DNA from: Sphingomonas koreensis
GTDB taxonomy: Bacteria; Pseudomonadota; Alphaproteobacteria; Sphingomonadales; Sphingomonadaceae
Length of the DNA: 64,000 nucleotides
NCBI GenBank assembly: GCA_006438735.1
Contig: RCZF01000003.1
Span: 124,001 to 188,000 of the forward strand
Reading direction: 5' to 3'
Below, in pieces: positions 29,062 through 36,477 of this stretch (positions are counted from its first letter, which is position 1; the number at the start of each line of letters is the position of its first letter). The notes beneath the pieces were generated by a model that ran no database searches, was not told the origin of the DNA, and saw only the letters and a list, made by a program, of their open reading frames with translations. Made by a program: the position numbers and the translations under genes.

Positions 29062-29433
29062 ATGGGTGGTTTGACCGATCTCATCTGGGCCGCGCCGGCG
29101 CTGGCGCTGGCCGGCTGCACGCCAGCGGCGACGGGCGGCGCGGCAAGCAATGGCGACATGGCGGCGGTGGCCGAACAGGTCGCGCTGAAAAGCACGACCG
29201 CGCTGTCGCTCGCCGAACTCGCCTATAACAGCGGCGCGGCAACGGCGACCGCGGCGCTCGACTCGGGCGCGCTCACCAAGACGCAGGATCAGGCGCTGGG
29301 CGACGCCGTTCAGCGCGCGCGAAGCTACCGCGATCAGGCGCGCGGGCTGATCGCGTCGGGCGGTGACGCCTCGGCGACTATCGAGGCGCTCGATCGCGCG
29401 CTAACCGACATCAACACGCTAACCGGCAACTGA
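29062..29433 (+). CDS. Hypothetical Ala-rich protein with lipobox-like N-terminus
   Basis: This protein has 123 residues. The start at 29062 follows a good AGGAGG site. The N-terminus ends in ALALAGC near residue 17, a plausible lipobox, although the region before it has only one Asp and no basic residue, so a standard signal is doubtful. The rest is helical and Ala-rich (ALKSTTALSLAELAYNSGAATATAALDSG). It is followed ten bases later by a 69-residue gene, and the two look like a pair. The family is not recognised. Confidence 0.6.
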   Translation: MGGLTDLIWAAPALALAGCTPAATGGAASNGDMAAVAEQVALKSTTALSLAELAYNSGAATATAALDSGALTKTQDQALGDAVQRARSYRDQARGLIASGGDASATIEALDRALTDINTLTGN

Positions 29434-29443
29434 GGAGAGCATC

Positions 29444-29653
29444 ATGGGCGTTTCCGCATCCGACATCCTGACCGACGTGGATCTGGCGATCGATCTGATC
29501 GGCAAGCTCGTCGCCAATATTGCCGACGCGAAGGCGGTGCTGTCGACCGATCAGCTGAGCGAGGCCAAGGCGCGGCTGACCGCGATCCAGCAGCAAGGCG
29601 CCGTGCTCGACAAGGCGTTCGACGCGGCGTTGGCGAACGCGGTGGCGGGATGA
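29444..29653 (+). CDS. Hypothetical small helical protein
   Basis: This protein has 69 residues, no signal and no membrane segment. Heptad-like hydrophobic spacing (ILTDVDLAIDLIGKLVANIA, then EAKARLTAIQQQGAVLDKA) suggests a helical hairpin. It starts ten bases after the preceding gene with a GAGGAGAGC site upstream. It may form a complex with its neighbour; that is inference. Confidence 0.6.
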   Translation: MGVSASDILTDVDLAIDLIGKLVANIADAKAVLSTDQLSEAKARLTAIQQQGAVLDKAFDAALANAVAG

Positions 29654-29658
29654 GATGG

Positions 29659-29685
29659 TCTTCCCTTCCTGTGCGGGAGGGAAGA
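29659..29685. repeat. Hairpin resembling one arm of class E repeats
   Basis: TCTTCCCT pairs with AGGGAAGA around TCC/GGG and a TGTGC loop, giving eleven base pairs. The shape and sequence resemble CCCTCCCGC-TGCGGGAGGG arms at 52730 and 57177. It sits six bases after the small-protein stop, within the possible 5' extension of the PAP2 gene. Confidence 0.55.
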
Positions 29686-29724
29686 GCTTTATCAGTGGCC
29701 CACGATCCGACTATCAACACGGCG

Positions 29725-30444
29725 ATGAACGACCTTCCCATTCCCGACGCCGAAGGGCCCGATGCCCCGGGCGAAGTATCCCAGGCGGTGCGTCATCCGC
29801 CGTGGCTGATGGCGGCGGGCGGCGCGGTGGCGCTGGCGGTGCTGCTGCTCGTCGTGCTCGGGGCGACGATCGCTCGCGGGCATCAGTTCGAGTTCGATCG
29901 TGCGATCCTGCTGGCGATGCGGCGGAATGGCATGCCGACCGGCCCCGCGTGGGTGGCAAAGGCGATGATCGACATCACCGCGCTTGGCGGCGTGACGGTG
30001 CTGGTGCTGCTCGTCACTGTCGTCACAGGGTTGCTCGCGACGCTGCGGCTGTGGGTGACGGCGGGGCTGGTGCTAGCGGCGACGATCAGCGGCTCGATCG
30101 CGGTCGATCTGGTCAAGCAGACGGTCGGGCGCGTCCGGCCGCAGGTGATCGATCACCTCGTGCAGATTTCGTCGGCGAGCTTCCCGAGCGGGCATTCGGC
30201 AAACAGCGCGATCGTCTATTTGACGATGGCGACGCTGCTGACGCAGATCATCGAGCGCGCCGCGACGCGCTGGTATGTCGTGATCGTCGCGGTGCTGCTG
30301 GTGACGGCGATCGGCTGCAGCCGCGTCTATCTCGGCGTGCATTGGCCGAGCGACGTGCTCGCCGGCTGGAGTTTCGGGACGTTGTGGGCGCTGGCGTGGT
30401 GGGCGATCGGCGCCCGTGTCCGGCTAGCCCGCGCGGGCGAGTAA
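29725..30444 (+). CDS. PAP2-family membrane phosphatase
   Basis: This protein has 239 residues from MNDLPIPD. A start at 29650 (ATGA overlap with the upstream gene) would add 25 residues, partly translated from a hairpin. Five to six membrane helices carry the three PAP2 motifs: KQTVGRVRP, SFPSGHSAN and SRVYLGVHWPSDVLAG, the last two containing the catalytic His pair facing the periplasm. Likely substrates are lipid phosphates such as undecaprenyl pyrophosphate or phosphatidic acid. No neighbour helps to decide. Confidence 0.88.
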   Translation: MNDLPIPDAEGPDAPGEVSQAVRHPPWLMAAGGAVALAVLLLVVLGATIARGHQFEFDRAILLAMRRNGMPTGPAWVAKAMIDITALGGVTVLVLLVTVVTGLLATLRLWVTAGLVLAATISGSIAVDLVKQTVGRVRPQVIDHLVQISSASFPSGHSANSAIVYLTMATLLTQIIERAATRWYVVIVAVLLVTAIGCSRVYLGVHWPSDVLAGWSFGTLWALAWWAIGARVRLARAGE

Positions 30445-31257
30445 CGCCTGCGCCGCCTTGAGGTGCGGCGCGTCGATCATTGTACCGTCGAGATTGAGCA
30501 CGCCCGCGCCCGGGTTCGCCGCGAACGCATCGACCACGCGGCGGGCCTGGTCGATCTCCTCGTCCGAGGGTGTGAAAGCCTGGTTGATCACCGGCACCTG
30601 CGCGGGGTGGATCGCCATCATGCCGGTAAAGCCGTCACGCCGCCCGCGCGCGGCATAAACGGCGAGCCCGTCCAAATCGCGGAAATCGGGATAGACCGTC
30701 TCGATCGCCGGCACGCCCGCGGCATGCGCGCCGAACAGCGTCAGCGACCGTGCGAGCTGATACGGTGCGGTGTAGCTGCCATCCGCTTCACGCGACGTCG
30801 CCGCGCCGATCGCGGCGGGCAGGTCTTCGGCGCCCCAGGTCAGCCCGGCGAGCCGATCGGTGACGCCGGCGTAGCTGCCGAGTGCGAAGATCGCCGCCGG
30901 CGTTTCGGTCGCGACGGGCAGAATTTTCGCCCCACCCGATAGCCGCGCGAGCGCGGCGAGCGACGCGCCCCCCTCCGCCTTGGGCAGCACGATCCCGTCG
31001 GGCGCATGGGGCAACACGGCAGAGAGGTCGTCATCGATCAGACCGCCGCCGAGCGGATTGACGCGGACGAAGAGCGTCACCGCCCGATCACGCTGAAGAA
31101 ACGCCGCGACCGCGGCGCGCGCGGCGGGCTTGGCGGCGGGCGCGACGGCGTCCTCGAGATCGAGAATCAGCGCATCGGCGCCGGAACCGAGCGCTTTTTC
31201 CATCCGATCGGGACGATCGCCGGGGACGAACAACAGGGAACGCAGGCGGGGCATCAT
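30424..31257 (-). CDS. HpcH/HpaI aldolase/citrate-lyase family protein (CitE-like CoA-ester lyase)
   Basis: This 277-residue TIM-barrel protein starts with the typical PRLRSLLFVPGDRPDRMEKAL, followed by ALILDLEDAVAP (about 29-40) with the acidic metal ligands. FVRVNPLGGG and LTWGAEDLPAAIGA further on carry the CoA/Mg site. Such enzymes cleave or form malyl-, citramalyl- or citryl-CoA esters. The substrate is not readable here, and no citD/citF-like partner is present. The two adjacent ATG codons make the exact start uncertain by one residue. Confidence 0.85.
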   Translation of the reverse strand: MMPRLRSLLFVPGDRPDRMEKALGSGADALILDLEDAVAPAAKPAARAAVAAFLQRDRAVTLFVRVNPLGGGLIDDDLSAVLPHAPDGIVLPKAEGGASLAALARLSGGAKILPVATETPAAIFALGSYAGVTDRLAGLTWGAEDLPAAIGAATSREADGSYTAPYQLARSLTLFGAHAAGVPAIETVYPDFRDLDGLAVYAARGRRDGFTGMMAIHPAQVPVINQAFTPSDEEIDQARRVVDAFAANPGAGVLNLDGTMIDAPHLKAAQALLARAG

Positions 31258-31291
31258 CGTCTCCTCGGCTCGACTTGCGGCGATCCATCAG

Positions 31292-31376
31292 GCCGTTCGT
31301 GCCAAGCGTATCGAAGCCGCCTTGTCATCTGATCGTCGCAGAACGAACGATCCTCGACAGCCTCAGGACGAACGGC
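31292..31376. repeat. REP-like palindromic repeat, class D (diverged)
   Basis: GCCGTTCG and CGAACGGC form the ends. The inner arms (GCCAAGCGTATCGAAGCC and CTCGACAGCCTCAGGACG) resemble the 14547 and 35377 elements but are more diverged. It lies in the gap between the lyase and the TonB-dependent receptor. Confidence 0.65.
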
Positions 31377-31440
31377 ACTTGTATCGGCTCCCCGGCTAAC
31401 CGCCGCGGCAGAAATGTGCAACGGAACCAACAAATGCTCT

Positions 31441-31461
31441 TGATACATTATACCATTACAC
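31441..31461. promoter_or_regulatory. AT-rich, Zur-like site upstream of TonB-dependent receptor
   Basis: TGATACATTATACCATTACA is centred on TATA, in a strongly AT-rich patch about 50 bases before the receptor start. By eye it matches a GATATGTTATAACATATC-type zinc-regulator box at 13 of 18 positions. It may also simply be promoter DNA. Confidence 0.3.
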
Positions 31462-31502
31462 ATATTGCGCTGCACCAAGCTTGGGTCGCAGGGAGCGCGC
31501 GC

Positions 31503-33653
31503 ATGACATTTCGGTTGGTTCTTCTCGGTGGTTCGGCGCTCTTCGCGGCGCGGCCCGCGCTGGCGCAGGACGCGCCATCCGCTTCGACCGCGCCAGCGTC
31601 CGCCCCGTCGGCGACCGGCAAGGACATCGTCGTCACCGGGCATCTCGACGCCGCGCGCGCTTCGATCCAGCCGAGCCTCGGCGCGACGACCTATTCGATC
31701 AGCAACGAGACGATCCAGGAACTGCCCGGCGGCGACAATCAGCAGCTCAACCAGATCCTGCTCCAGCTTCCCGGCGTGGTGCAGGACGGCTTCGGCCAGT
31801 TCCACGTCCGCGACGATCACAACAATCTGCAATATCGGATCAACGGCACGATCCTGCCCGAGGGCGTCGCGGTATTCGGCCAGACGCTGTCGCCCCGGCT
31901 CGTCGAGCAGTTCGATCTGCGCACCGGCGCGCTGCCCGCGCAATACGGGCTGCGCACCGCCGGCATCATCGACATCACCACCAAGAACAGCTTCGACAAT
32001 AGCGGGGAAGTGTCGCTGTATGGCGGCAGCCACGACACGATCGAGCCGAGCTTCGATTATGGCGGATCGAGCGGCGACACCAATTATTTCGTGACCGGCA
32101 GCTATCGCCACAACGATCTCGGCATCGAAGCGGTCGATCCGGGCCATGATGCGATCCACGACAAGACCGATCAATATCAGGCGTTCGGCTATGTCGATCA
32201 CACGCTGGATGACGACAACCGCGTATCGCTGATCGGCGGCTATTCGGACCAGACGTTCCAGATTCCCAATCCGCGCGGGCTGCATCCCGATAGCGGCTAC
32301 AATGTCGGCGGCGTGACGGATTTCCTGAGCAACGATCTCGACGAGCGCCAGCACGAGCGCACCGCGTTCGGCATCGCCAGCTTCCTGCACGACGCCGGGC
32401 CGCTCACCCTCCAGGCCTCGCTGTTCGCGCGTTATTCGTCGCTGCGCTACACGCCCGACGTGCCCGGCGAATTGCTGTTCAACGGCATTGCGCAAAGCGC
32501 CGACAAAAAGGATTTCACCGCCGGCGGACAGATCGACGCGGCGTACCGGGTCAGTTCGACGCACACGATACGCGGCGGCGTTTCGATCACGCGTGATCGC
32601 AGCAACAGCCAGACCACCAGCCACGTCTTCCCCGGCAGCTATGACGAGGCTGGGGATTTCACCCAGGGCGGCCAGCCGATCATCATCGATGACGATTACG
32701 CCAAGAGCGAATGGACCTATTCGGCTTATCTGCAAGACGAGTGGAAGCCGTTCGCGCCGCTGACGATCAATTTCGGCGGGCGGTTCGATCATTATGACGG
32801 CTTTCGCGCCGAATCGCAGTTCAGCCCGCGCGTCAATGCGGTGCTGACGCCGTCATCGGGGCTGACGCTGCACGCCGGCTACGCGCGCTATTTCTCGCCC
32901 GCGCCATTCGCCAACGTGGCGGGAACGAGCATCGTCAAGTTCCGCGGCACCAGCGCGCAAGCGCCCGGCGACGACGGCGTCTCACCGCTTGGCCCGATCT
33001 CGACGGTGCCGTTTGCCGAACGGCAGGATTATTTCGACATCGGCGCGCAGCAGAGGATCGGCGCGCTGACGCTCGGCCTGGACGCCTATCACCGTCGCTC
33101 GAAGAATCTGATCGACGAGGGCCAGTTCGGCGCGCCGATCATCCTCACGCCGTTCAATTATCGCCGCGGCAGGATCGATGGCGTGGAGGGCAGCGCGTCG
33201 TATCAGCGCGGCGCCTGGCTGGTTTACGGCAACATCGCTTACGCCAAGGCGCAGGGAGAAGACATCGATTCGGGACAGTTCAATTTCGATCCCAGCGATC
33301 TCGCCTATATCGCGAACCATTACATCTACCTCGACCACGATCAAACCTGGACGGCATCGGCCGGCGCGTCCTATCGTTTCGCTGAGGGCAGCAAGCTGGG
33401 CGCGACGATGATCTACGGATCGGGACTGCGCACCGATGGCGATGTGCCCAATGGCGGCAAGCTCTCGCCCTACGCCACGTTCAACCTCACCGCGAGCCAC
33501 AGCTTCGCCGGCCCCGGGATCGACGTGCGGGTCGATGTCGTCAACGTGCTCGATCATTCCTACGAGATTCGCGACGGATCGGGCGTCGGCGTCGGCGCGC
33601 CCGAATATGGCGCGCGGCGCGGCGTGTTCTTCGGCGTGACCAAGGATTTTTAG
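31503..33653 (+). CDS. TonB-dependent outer-membrane receptor
   Basis: This protein has 716 residues and a signal peptide (MTFRLVLLGGSALFAARPALA). A TonB-box-like DIVVTGH lies near residue 40. The plug domain is about 45-165 (LPGGDNQQLNQILLQLPGV, then YRINGTILPEG) and a 22-stranded barrel follows, ending in the expected terminal Phe (VFFGVTKDF). The longer open frame to 31275 is not translated from any good site. The cargo is unknown. A possible zinc-type operator upstream hints at metal uptake, but this is weak. Confidence 0.9.
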   Translation: MTFRLVLLGGSALFAARPALAQDAPSASTAPASAPSATGKDIVVTGHLDAARASIQPSLGATTYSISNETIQELPGGDNQQLNQILLQLPGVVQDGFGQFHVRDDHNNLQYRINGTILPEGVAVFGQTLSPRLVEQFDLRTGALPAQYGLRTAGIIDITTKNSFDNSGEVSLYGGSHDTIEPSFDYGGSSGDTNYFVTGSYRHNDLGIEAVDPGHDAIHDKTDQYQAFGYVDHTLDDDNRVSLIGGYSDQTFQIPNPRGLHPDSGYNVGGVTDFLSNDLDERQHERTAFGIASFLHDAGPLTLQASLFARYSSLRYTPDVPGELLFNGIAQSADKKDFTAGGQIDAAYRVSSTHTIRGGVSITRDRSNSQTTSHVFPGSYDEAGDFTQGGQPIIIDDDYAKSEWTYSAYLQDEWKPFAPLTINFGGRFDHYDGFRAESQFSPRVNAVLTPSSGLTLHAGYARYFSPAPFANVAGTSIVKFRGTSAQAPGDDGVSPLGPISTVPFAERQDYFDIGAQQRIGALTLGLDAYHRRSKNLIDEGQFGAPIILTPFNYRRGRIDGVEGSASYQRGAWLVYGNIAYAKAQGEDIDSGQFNFDPSDLAYIANHYIYLDHDQTWTASAGASYRFAEGSKLGATMIYGSGLRTDGDVPNGGKLSPYATFNLTASHSFAGPGIDVRVDVVNVLDHSYEIRDGSGVGVGAPEYGARRGVFFGVTKDF

Positions 33654-33663
33654 AGGATTCATC

Positions 33664-33765
33664 TTCCCCGGCGAAAGCCGGGGTCCAGCTACGGAACGGT
33701 CGCGATCGAGCGTAACGCGATCTGACAAGCGCGATCCCAACTGGGCCCCGGCCTTCGCCGGGGAA
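33664..33765. repeat. REP-like palindromic repeat, class C
   Basis: TTCCCCGGCGAAAGCCGGGG at the left is inverted as CCCCGGCCTTCGCCGGGGAA at the right. It fills the gap between the convergent receptor and galE genes, so it may also act as a bidirectional terminator. The same class occurs inside the Sua5 gene at 35742-35810. Confidence 0.8.
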
Positions 33766-33772
33766 GGAAATC

Positions 33773-34768
33773 TTAGCTGGCCCGCTCCGCCAATGTCCGC
33801 TCCCACGCCAGCGCATCGCGGACTATGAGGTCGAGGTCGTCGCGCTGCGGCCGCCACGGCAGCGTGGCGAGGATGCGGCTGTTGTCGGCGACCAGCGCGT
33901 CGGGATCGCCGGCGCGCCGCCCCTCCATCTTGCGCTCGACCGTCATGTTGGTCACGCGATCGACCGCGTCGAGCACCTCGATCACCGAATAGCCGCGGCC
34001 ATAACCGGCGTTCATCGTCAGGCTGCGCGCGGGCGCGGCGATCAGCGCGTCGAGCGCATCGACATGCGCGGCGGCGAGATCGCTGACGTGGATGTAATCG
34101 CGCACCCCCGTGCCGTCGGGCGTGGCGAAATCGGTCCCGAACACCGAGACGTGATCGCGCTTGCCGGTCGCCGCTTCCACCGCGACCTTGATGAGATGCG
34201 TCGCGCCAGCGGTCGATTGGCCCGAACGCCCTTGCGGATCGGCGCCGGCGACATTGAAATAGCGCAGCGCGCAGTAATTGATCGGGTGCGCGGCGGCGGT
34301 GTCGCGCAGCATGAATTCGGTCATCAGCTTGGACATGCCATAGGGATTGATCGGCAGTTTCGGGCTGTCCTCGGCCACCGGCACGACGTCGGGAATGCCA
34401 TAGGTCGCCGCGGTCGAAGAGAAGATGAAATGCTTCACCCCCGCCGCCACCGCGCTTTCGATCAGCGATCGGCTCGCGGCGGTGTTGTTGCGATAATATT
34501 TGAGCGGATCGCTGACCGATTCGGGCACCACCACCGATCCCGCGAAGTGCATCACCGCGATCACATTGTGCTGGCGCATGACATCGCGGACGCGTGCATC
34601 CTCGACCGCCATCTCGACCAGCGTGGCGCGATGATCGACCGCCCAGGCGAAGCCGGTGACGAGGTTGTCGATCACCACCACGTCCCAGCCGGCGTCGAGC
34701 AGCGCCAGCACGGCATGGCTGCCGATATAGCCGGCGCCGCCGGTCACCATCACGCTGCCCTTGGCCAT
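33773..34768 (-). CDS. galE: UDP-glucose 4-epimerase
   Basis: This short-chain dehydrogenase (331 residues) interconverts UDP-glucose and UDP-galactose, feeding exopolysaccharide and LPS sugars. It shows the NAD-binding GGAGYIGSH (about 10-18), the STAATYG loop with the catalytic Ser and the NPYGMSKLMTE motif with catalytic Tyr-Lys (about 147-157). YFNVAGADPQGRSGQ is typical of GalE. I start at MAKGSVMVTGG (34768). The open frame to 35431 is a shadow of msrA. Confidence 0.93.
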   Translation of the reverse strand: MAKGSVMVTGGAGYIGSHAVLALLDAGWDVVVIDNLVTGFAWAVDHRATLVEMAVEDARVRDVMRQHNVIAVMHFAGSVVVPESVSDPLKYYRNNTAASRSLIESAVAAGVKHFIFSSTAATYGIPDVVPVAEDSPKLPINPYGMSKLMTEFMLRDTAAAHPINYCALRYFNVAGADPQGRSGQSTAGATHLIKVAVEAATGKRDHVSVFGTDFATPDGTGVRDYIHVSDLAAAHVDALDALIAAPARSLTMNAGYGRGYSVIEVLDAVDRVTNMTVERKMEGRRAGDPDALVADNSRILATLPWRPQRDDLDLIVRDALAWERTLAERAS

Positions 34769-34825
34769 CGTCTTCCTTTCATCACGCCGCACCCTATCTA
34801 GAGGCCAAACAAAAAGGAGCGAACT

Positions 34826-35374
34826 ATGGCAAGCGAAACCGCAATTCTGGCGGGCGGCTGCTTCTGGTGCACCGAGGCGGTGTTCAACGACGTGATCGGC
34901 GTGAGCAAGGTCGAGAGCGGCTACATCGGCGGATCGCAGGACAATCCGACCTATAAGCAAGTCTGCGGCGGCAATACCGGCCATGCCGAGGCGATCCGCA
35001 TTACTTACGATCCCGATCAACTGCGCTACGGCGATCTGCTCGACATCTTCTTCGCGACGCACGATCCGACGCAGCTCAACCGCCAGGGCAATGACGTTGG
35101 CACGCAATATCGCTCGGCGATCTTCCCGCAGAATCAGTTGCACCATCACGCCGCGCTGGCCGCGATCGAGCGCAACCAGGCGAATTGGCCGGCGCCGATC
35201 GTGACGTCGATCGAAACCGACGATAAATGGTGGCCGGCCGAGGATTATCACCAGGAATATTGGGACGGCGAAGGGAAGCGGAATCCCTATTGCCTCGCGA
35301 TCATTCCGCCGAAGCTGCAGAAGCTCCGCAAGAGCTTTGCAGCACGGTCGAAGGCCGAGACGGCGACAGCCTAA
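34826..35374 (+). CDS. msrA: Peptide-methionine (S)-S-oxide reductase
   Basis: MsrA reduces methionine S-sulfoxide in proteins using thioredoxin. The catalytic motif GGCFWCTEAVF starts at residue 10, with Cys12 as nucleophile. ESGYIGG, GNTGHAEAIRITYDP and AEDYHQEYWD (about 136-145) are the other family signatures. It has 182 residues with no signal peptide, so it is cytoplasmic. It is divergent from galE, and a class D repeat follows the stop by two bases. Confidence 0.95.
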   Translation: MASETAILAGGCFWCTEAVFNDVIGVSKVESGYIGGSQDNPTYKQVCGGNTGHAEAIRITYDPDQLRYGDLLDIFFATHDPTQLNRQGNDVGTQYRSAIFPQNQLHHHAALAAIERNQANWPAPIVTSIETDDKWWPAEDYHQEYWDGEGKRNPYCLAIIPPKLQKLRKSFAARSKAETATA

Positions 35375-35376
35375 CG

Positions 35377-35447
35377 ACCGTTCCGTGCTGGGCCTGTCGA
35401 AGCACGACTGCCGCGCCTCGCCCTTCGACAAGCTCAGGGCGAACGGT
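35377..35447. repeat. REP-like palindromic repeat, class D
   Basis: ACCGTTC at the left and CGAACGGT at the right enclose GGCCTGTCGAAG and CTTCGACAAGCTCAGG arms. It fills the space between the convergent msrA and Sua5 stops, two and three bases from them. Confidence 0.8.
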
Positions 35448-35450
35448 GGT

Positions 35451-36431
35451 TCAGCGATGCGCCGCGCGGCGCAGACGATCGTTGATCGCCGCGCCGATTC
35501 CGGTTTCGGGGATCGACGCGACGGCTATGCGGGGCTTGGGCGATGCATCGGCGCGGTGGAGCGCGGCGAAGAGGCTGGCGGCGGCTTCGGTGAGGTTTCC
35601 GATGTGGGACAGGGTTTCGTCGCCGGTGATCGCCCCGAAACCGATGAGCCATTCGTCGTCGGCCGCATTAGTAGCATTCAGCCGCAGCGGCTTCGACGGC
35701 GCGTAGTGACTGGCGAGCTGGCCAGGTGCCGTCACCTTCTTGTCCCCCGGCGAAGGCCGGGGCCCAGTCGCGGGCCGGTCCGATACTGGACCCCGGCCTT
35801 CGCCGGGGAACATGAGGATTTGCTCGGCCGTAATCGGGCCGGGGCGTAGGACTTCGCCATCCTTTATGATCGTCGATTCCAGCCCCGCACTCGTCGGGCC
35901 GTCGTCGATCACCAGCGCGATCCGCCCCCCCAGGGTACCAATGACATGGTCCGCGCAGGTCGGGCTGATGCCGTTGCTCGCATTCGCCGAGGGCGCGGCG
36001 AGCGGCTTGCCGGTCGCGGCGAGCAGCGCGCGCATCGCGCGGTGGGCGGGGACGCGGAGCGCGATCGTGTCGAGGCCGGCGGTCACCAGCGACGCGATGC
36101 CGGCGTTGCGGCGGAGCGGCAGCACCAGCGTCAGCGGTCCCGGCCAGAAGGCTTCGGCAAGCGCCCGCGCCTGATCGTCGAAAACGGCGATCCGCTCGGC
36201 CGCGGCCACATCCAGCACATGGACGATCAGCGGGTTGAAGCTCGGCCGGCCCTTGGCCTCGTAGATCCGCGCGACTGCCGCCGACTCGGTCGCATCGGCG
36301 GCGAGGCCGTAGACGGTTTCGGTCGGCACCGCGACCGGCTCGCCGGCCGCGATCAGCGCCGCGGCTTCGGCGATCGCGGCGTCGCCGTAGCGTAAGGTGC
36401 GGGTCGCGCGCGGAGGGTTTGGAGCCGTCAC
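35451..36431 (-). CDS. L-threonylcarbamoyladenylate synthase (Sua5 type), with an in-frame REP-like insert
   Basis: The enzyme makes threonylcarbamoyl-AMP for the t6A37 modification of ANN-decoding tRNAs. The YrdC domain (about 10-205) has GEPVAVPTETVYGLAADAT and KGRPSFNPLIVHV, and SANASNGISPT further on. The Sua5 domain begins around 235 (TAPGQLASHYAPSKPLRL). Residues about 207-230 (FPGEGRGPVSDRPATGPRPS region) are translated from a class C palindromic repeat and lie in the interdomain linker. The GTG at 36431 is the likely start; the frame to 36500 overlaps the divergent dehydrogenase gene. Confidence 0.9.
   Translation of the reverse strand: MTAPNPPRATRTLRYGDAAIAEAAALIAAGEPVAVPTETVYGLAADATESAAVARIYEAKGRPSFNPLIVHVLDVAAAERIAVFDDQARALAEAFWPGPLTLVLPLRRNAGIASLVTAGLDTIALRVPAHRAMRALLAATGKPLAAPSANASNGISPTCADHVIGTLGGRIALVIDDGPTSAGLESTIIKDGEVLRPGPITAEQILMFPGEGRGPVSDRPATGPRPSPGDKKVTAPGQLASHYAPSKPLRLNATNAADDEWLIGFGAITGDETLSHIGNLTEAAASLFAALHRADASPKPRIAVASIPETGIGAAINDRLRRAAHR
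35742..35810. repeat. REP-like palindromic repeat, class C, inside the Sua5 gene
   Basis: CCCCCGGCGAAGGCCGGGG at the left is inverted as CCCCGGCCTTCGCCGGGG at the right, with GGCCCAGTCGCGGGC between. The arms are nearly identical to those of the intergenic copy at 33664-33765. It is wholly within the reading frame. Confidence 0.85.
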
Positions 36432-36477
36432 CGGCGCGGGGTATAGCGCGCGCCATCCCAGGACAAGAGAGGACGCC

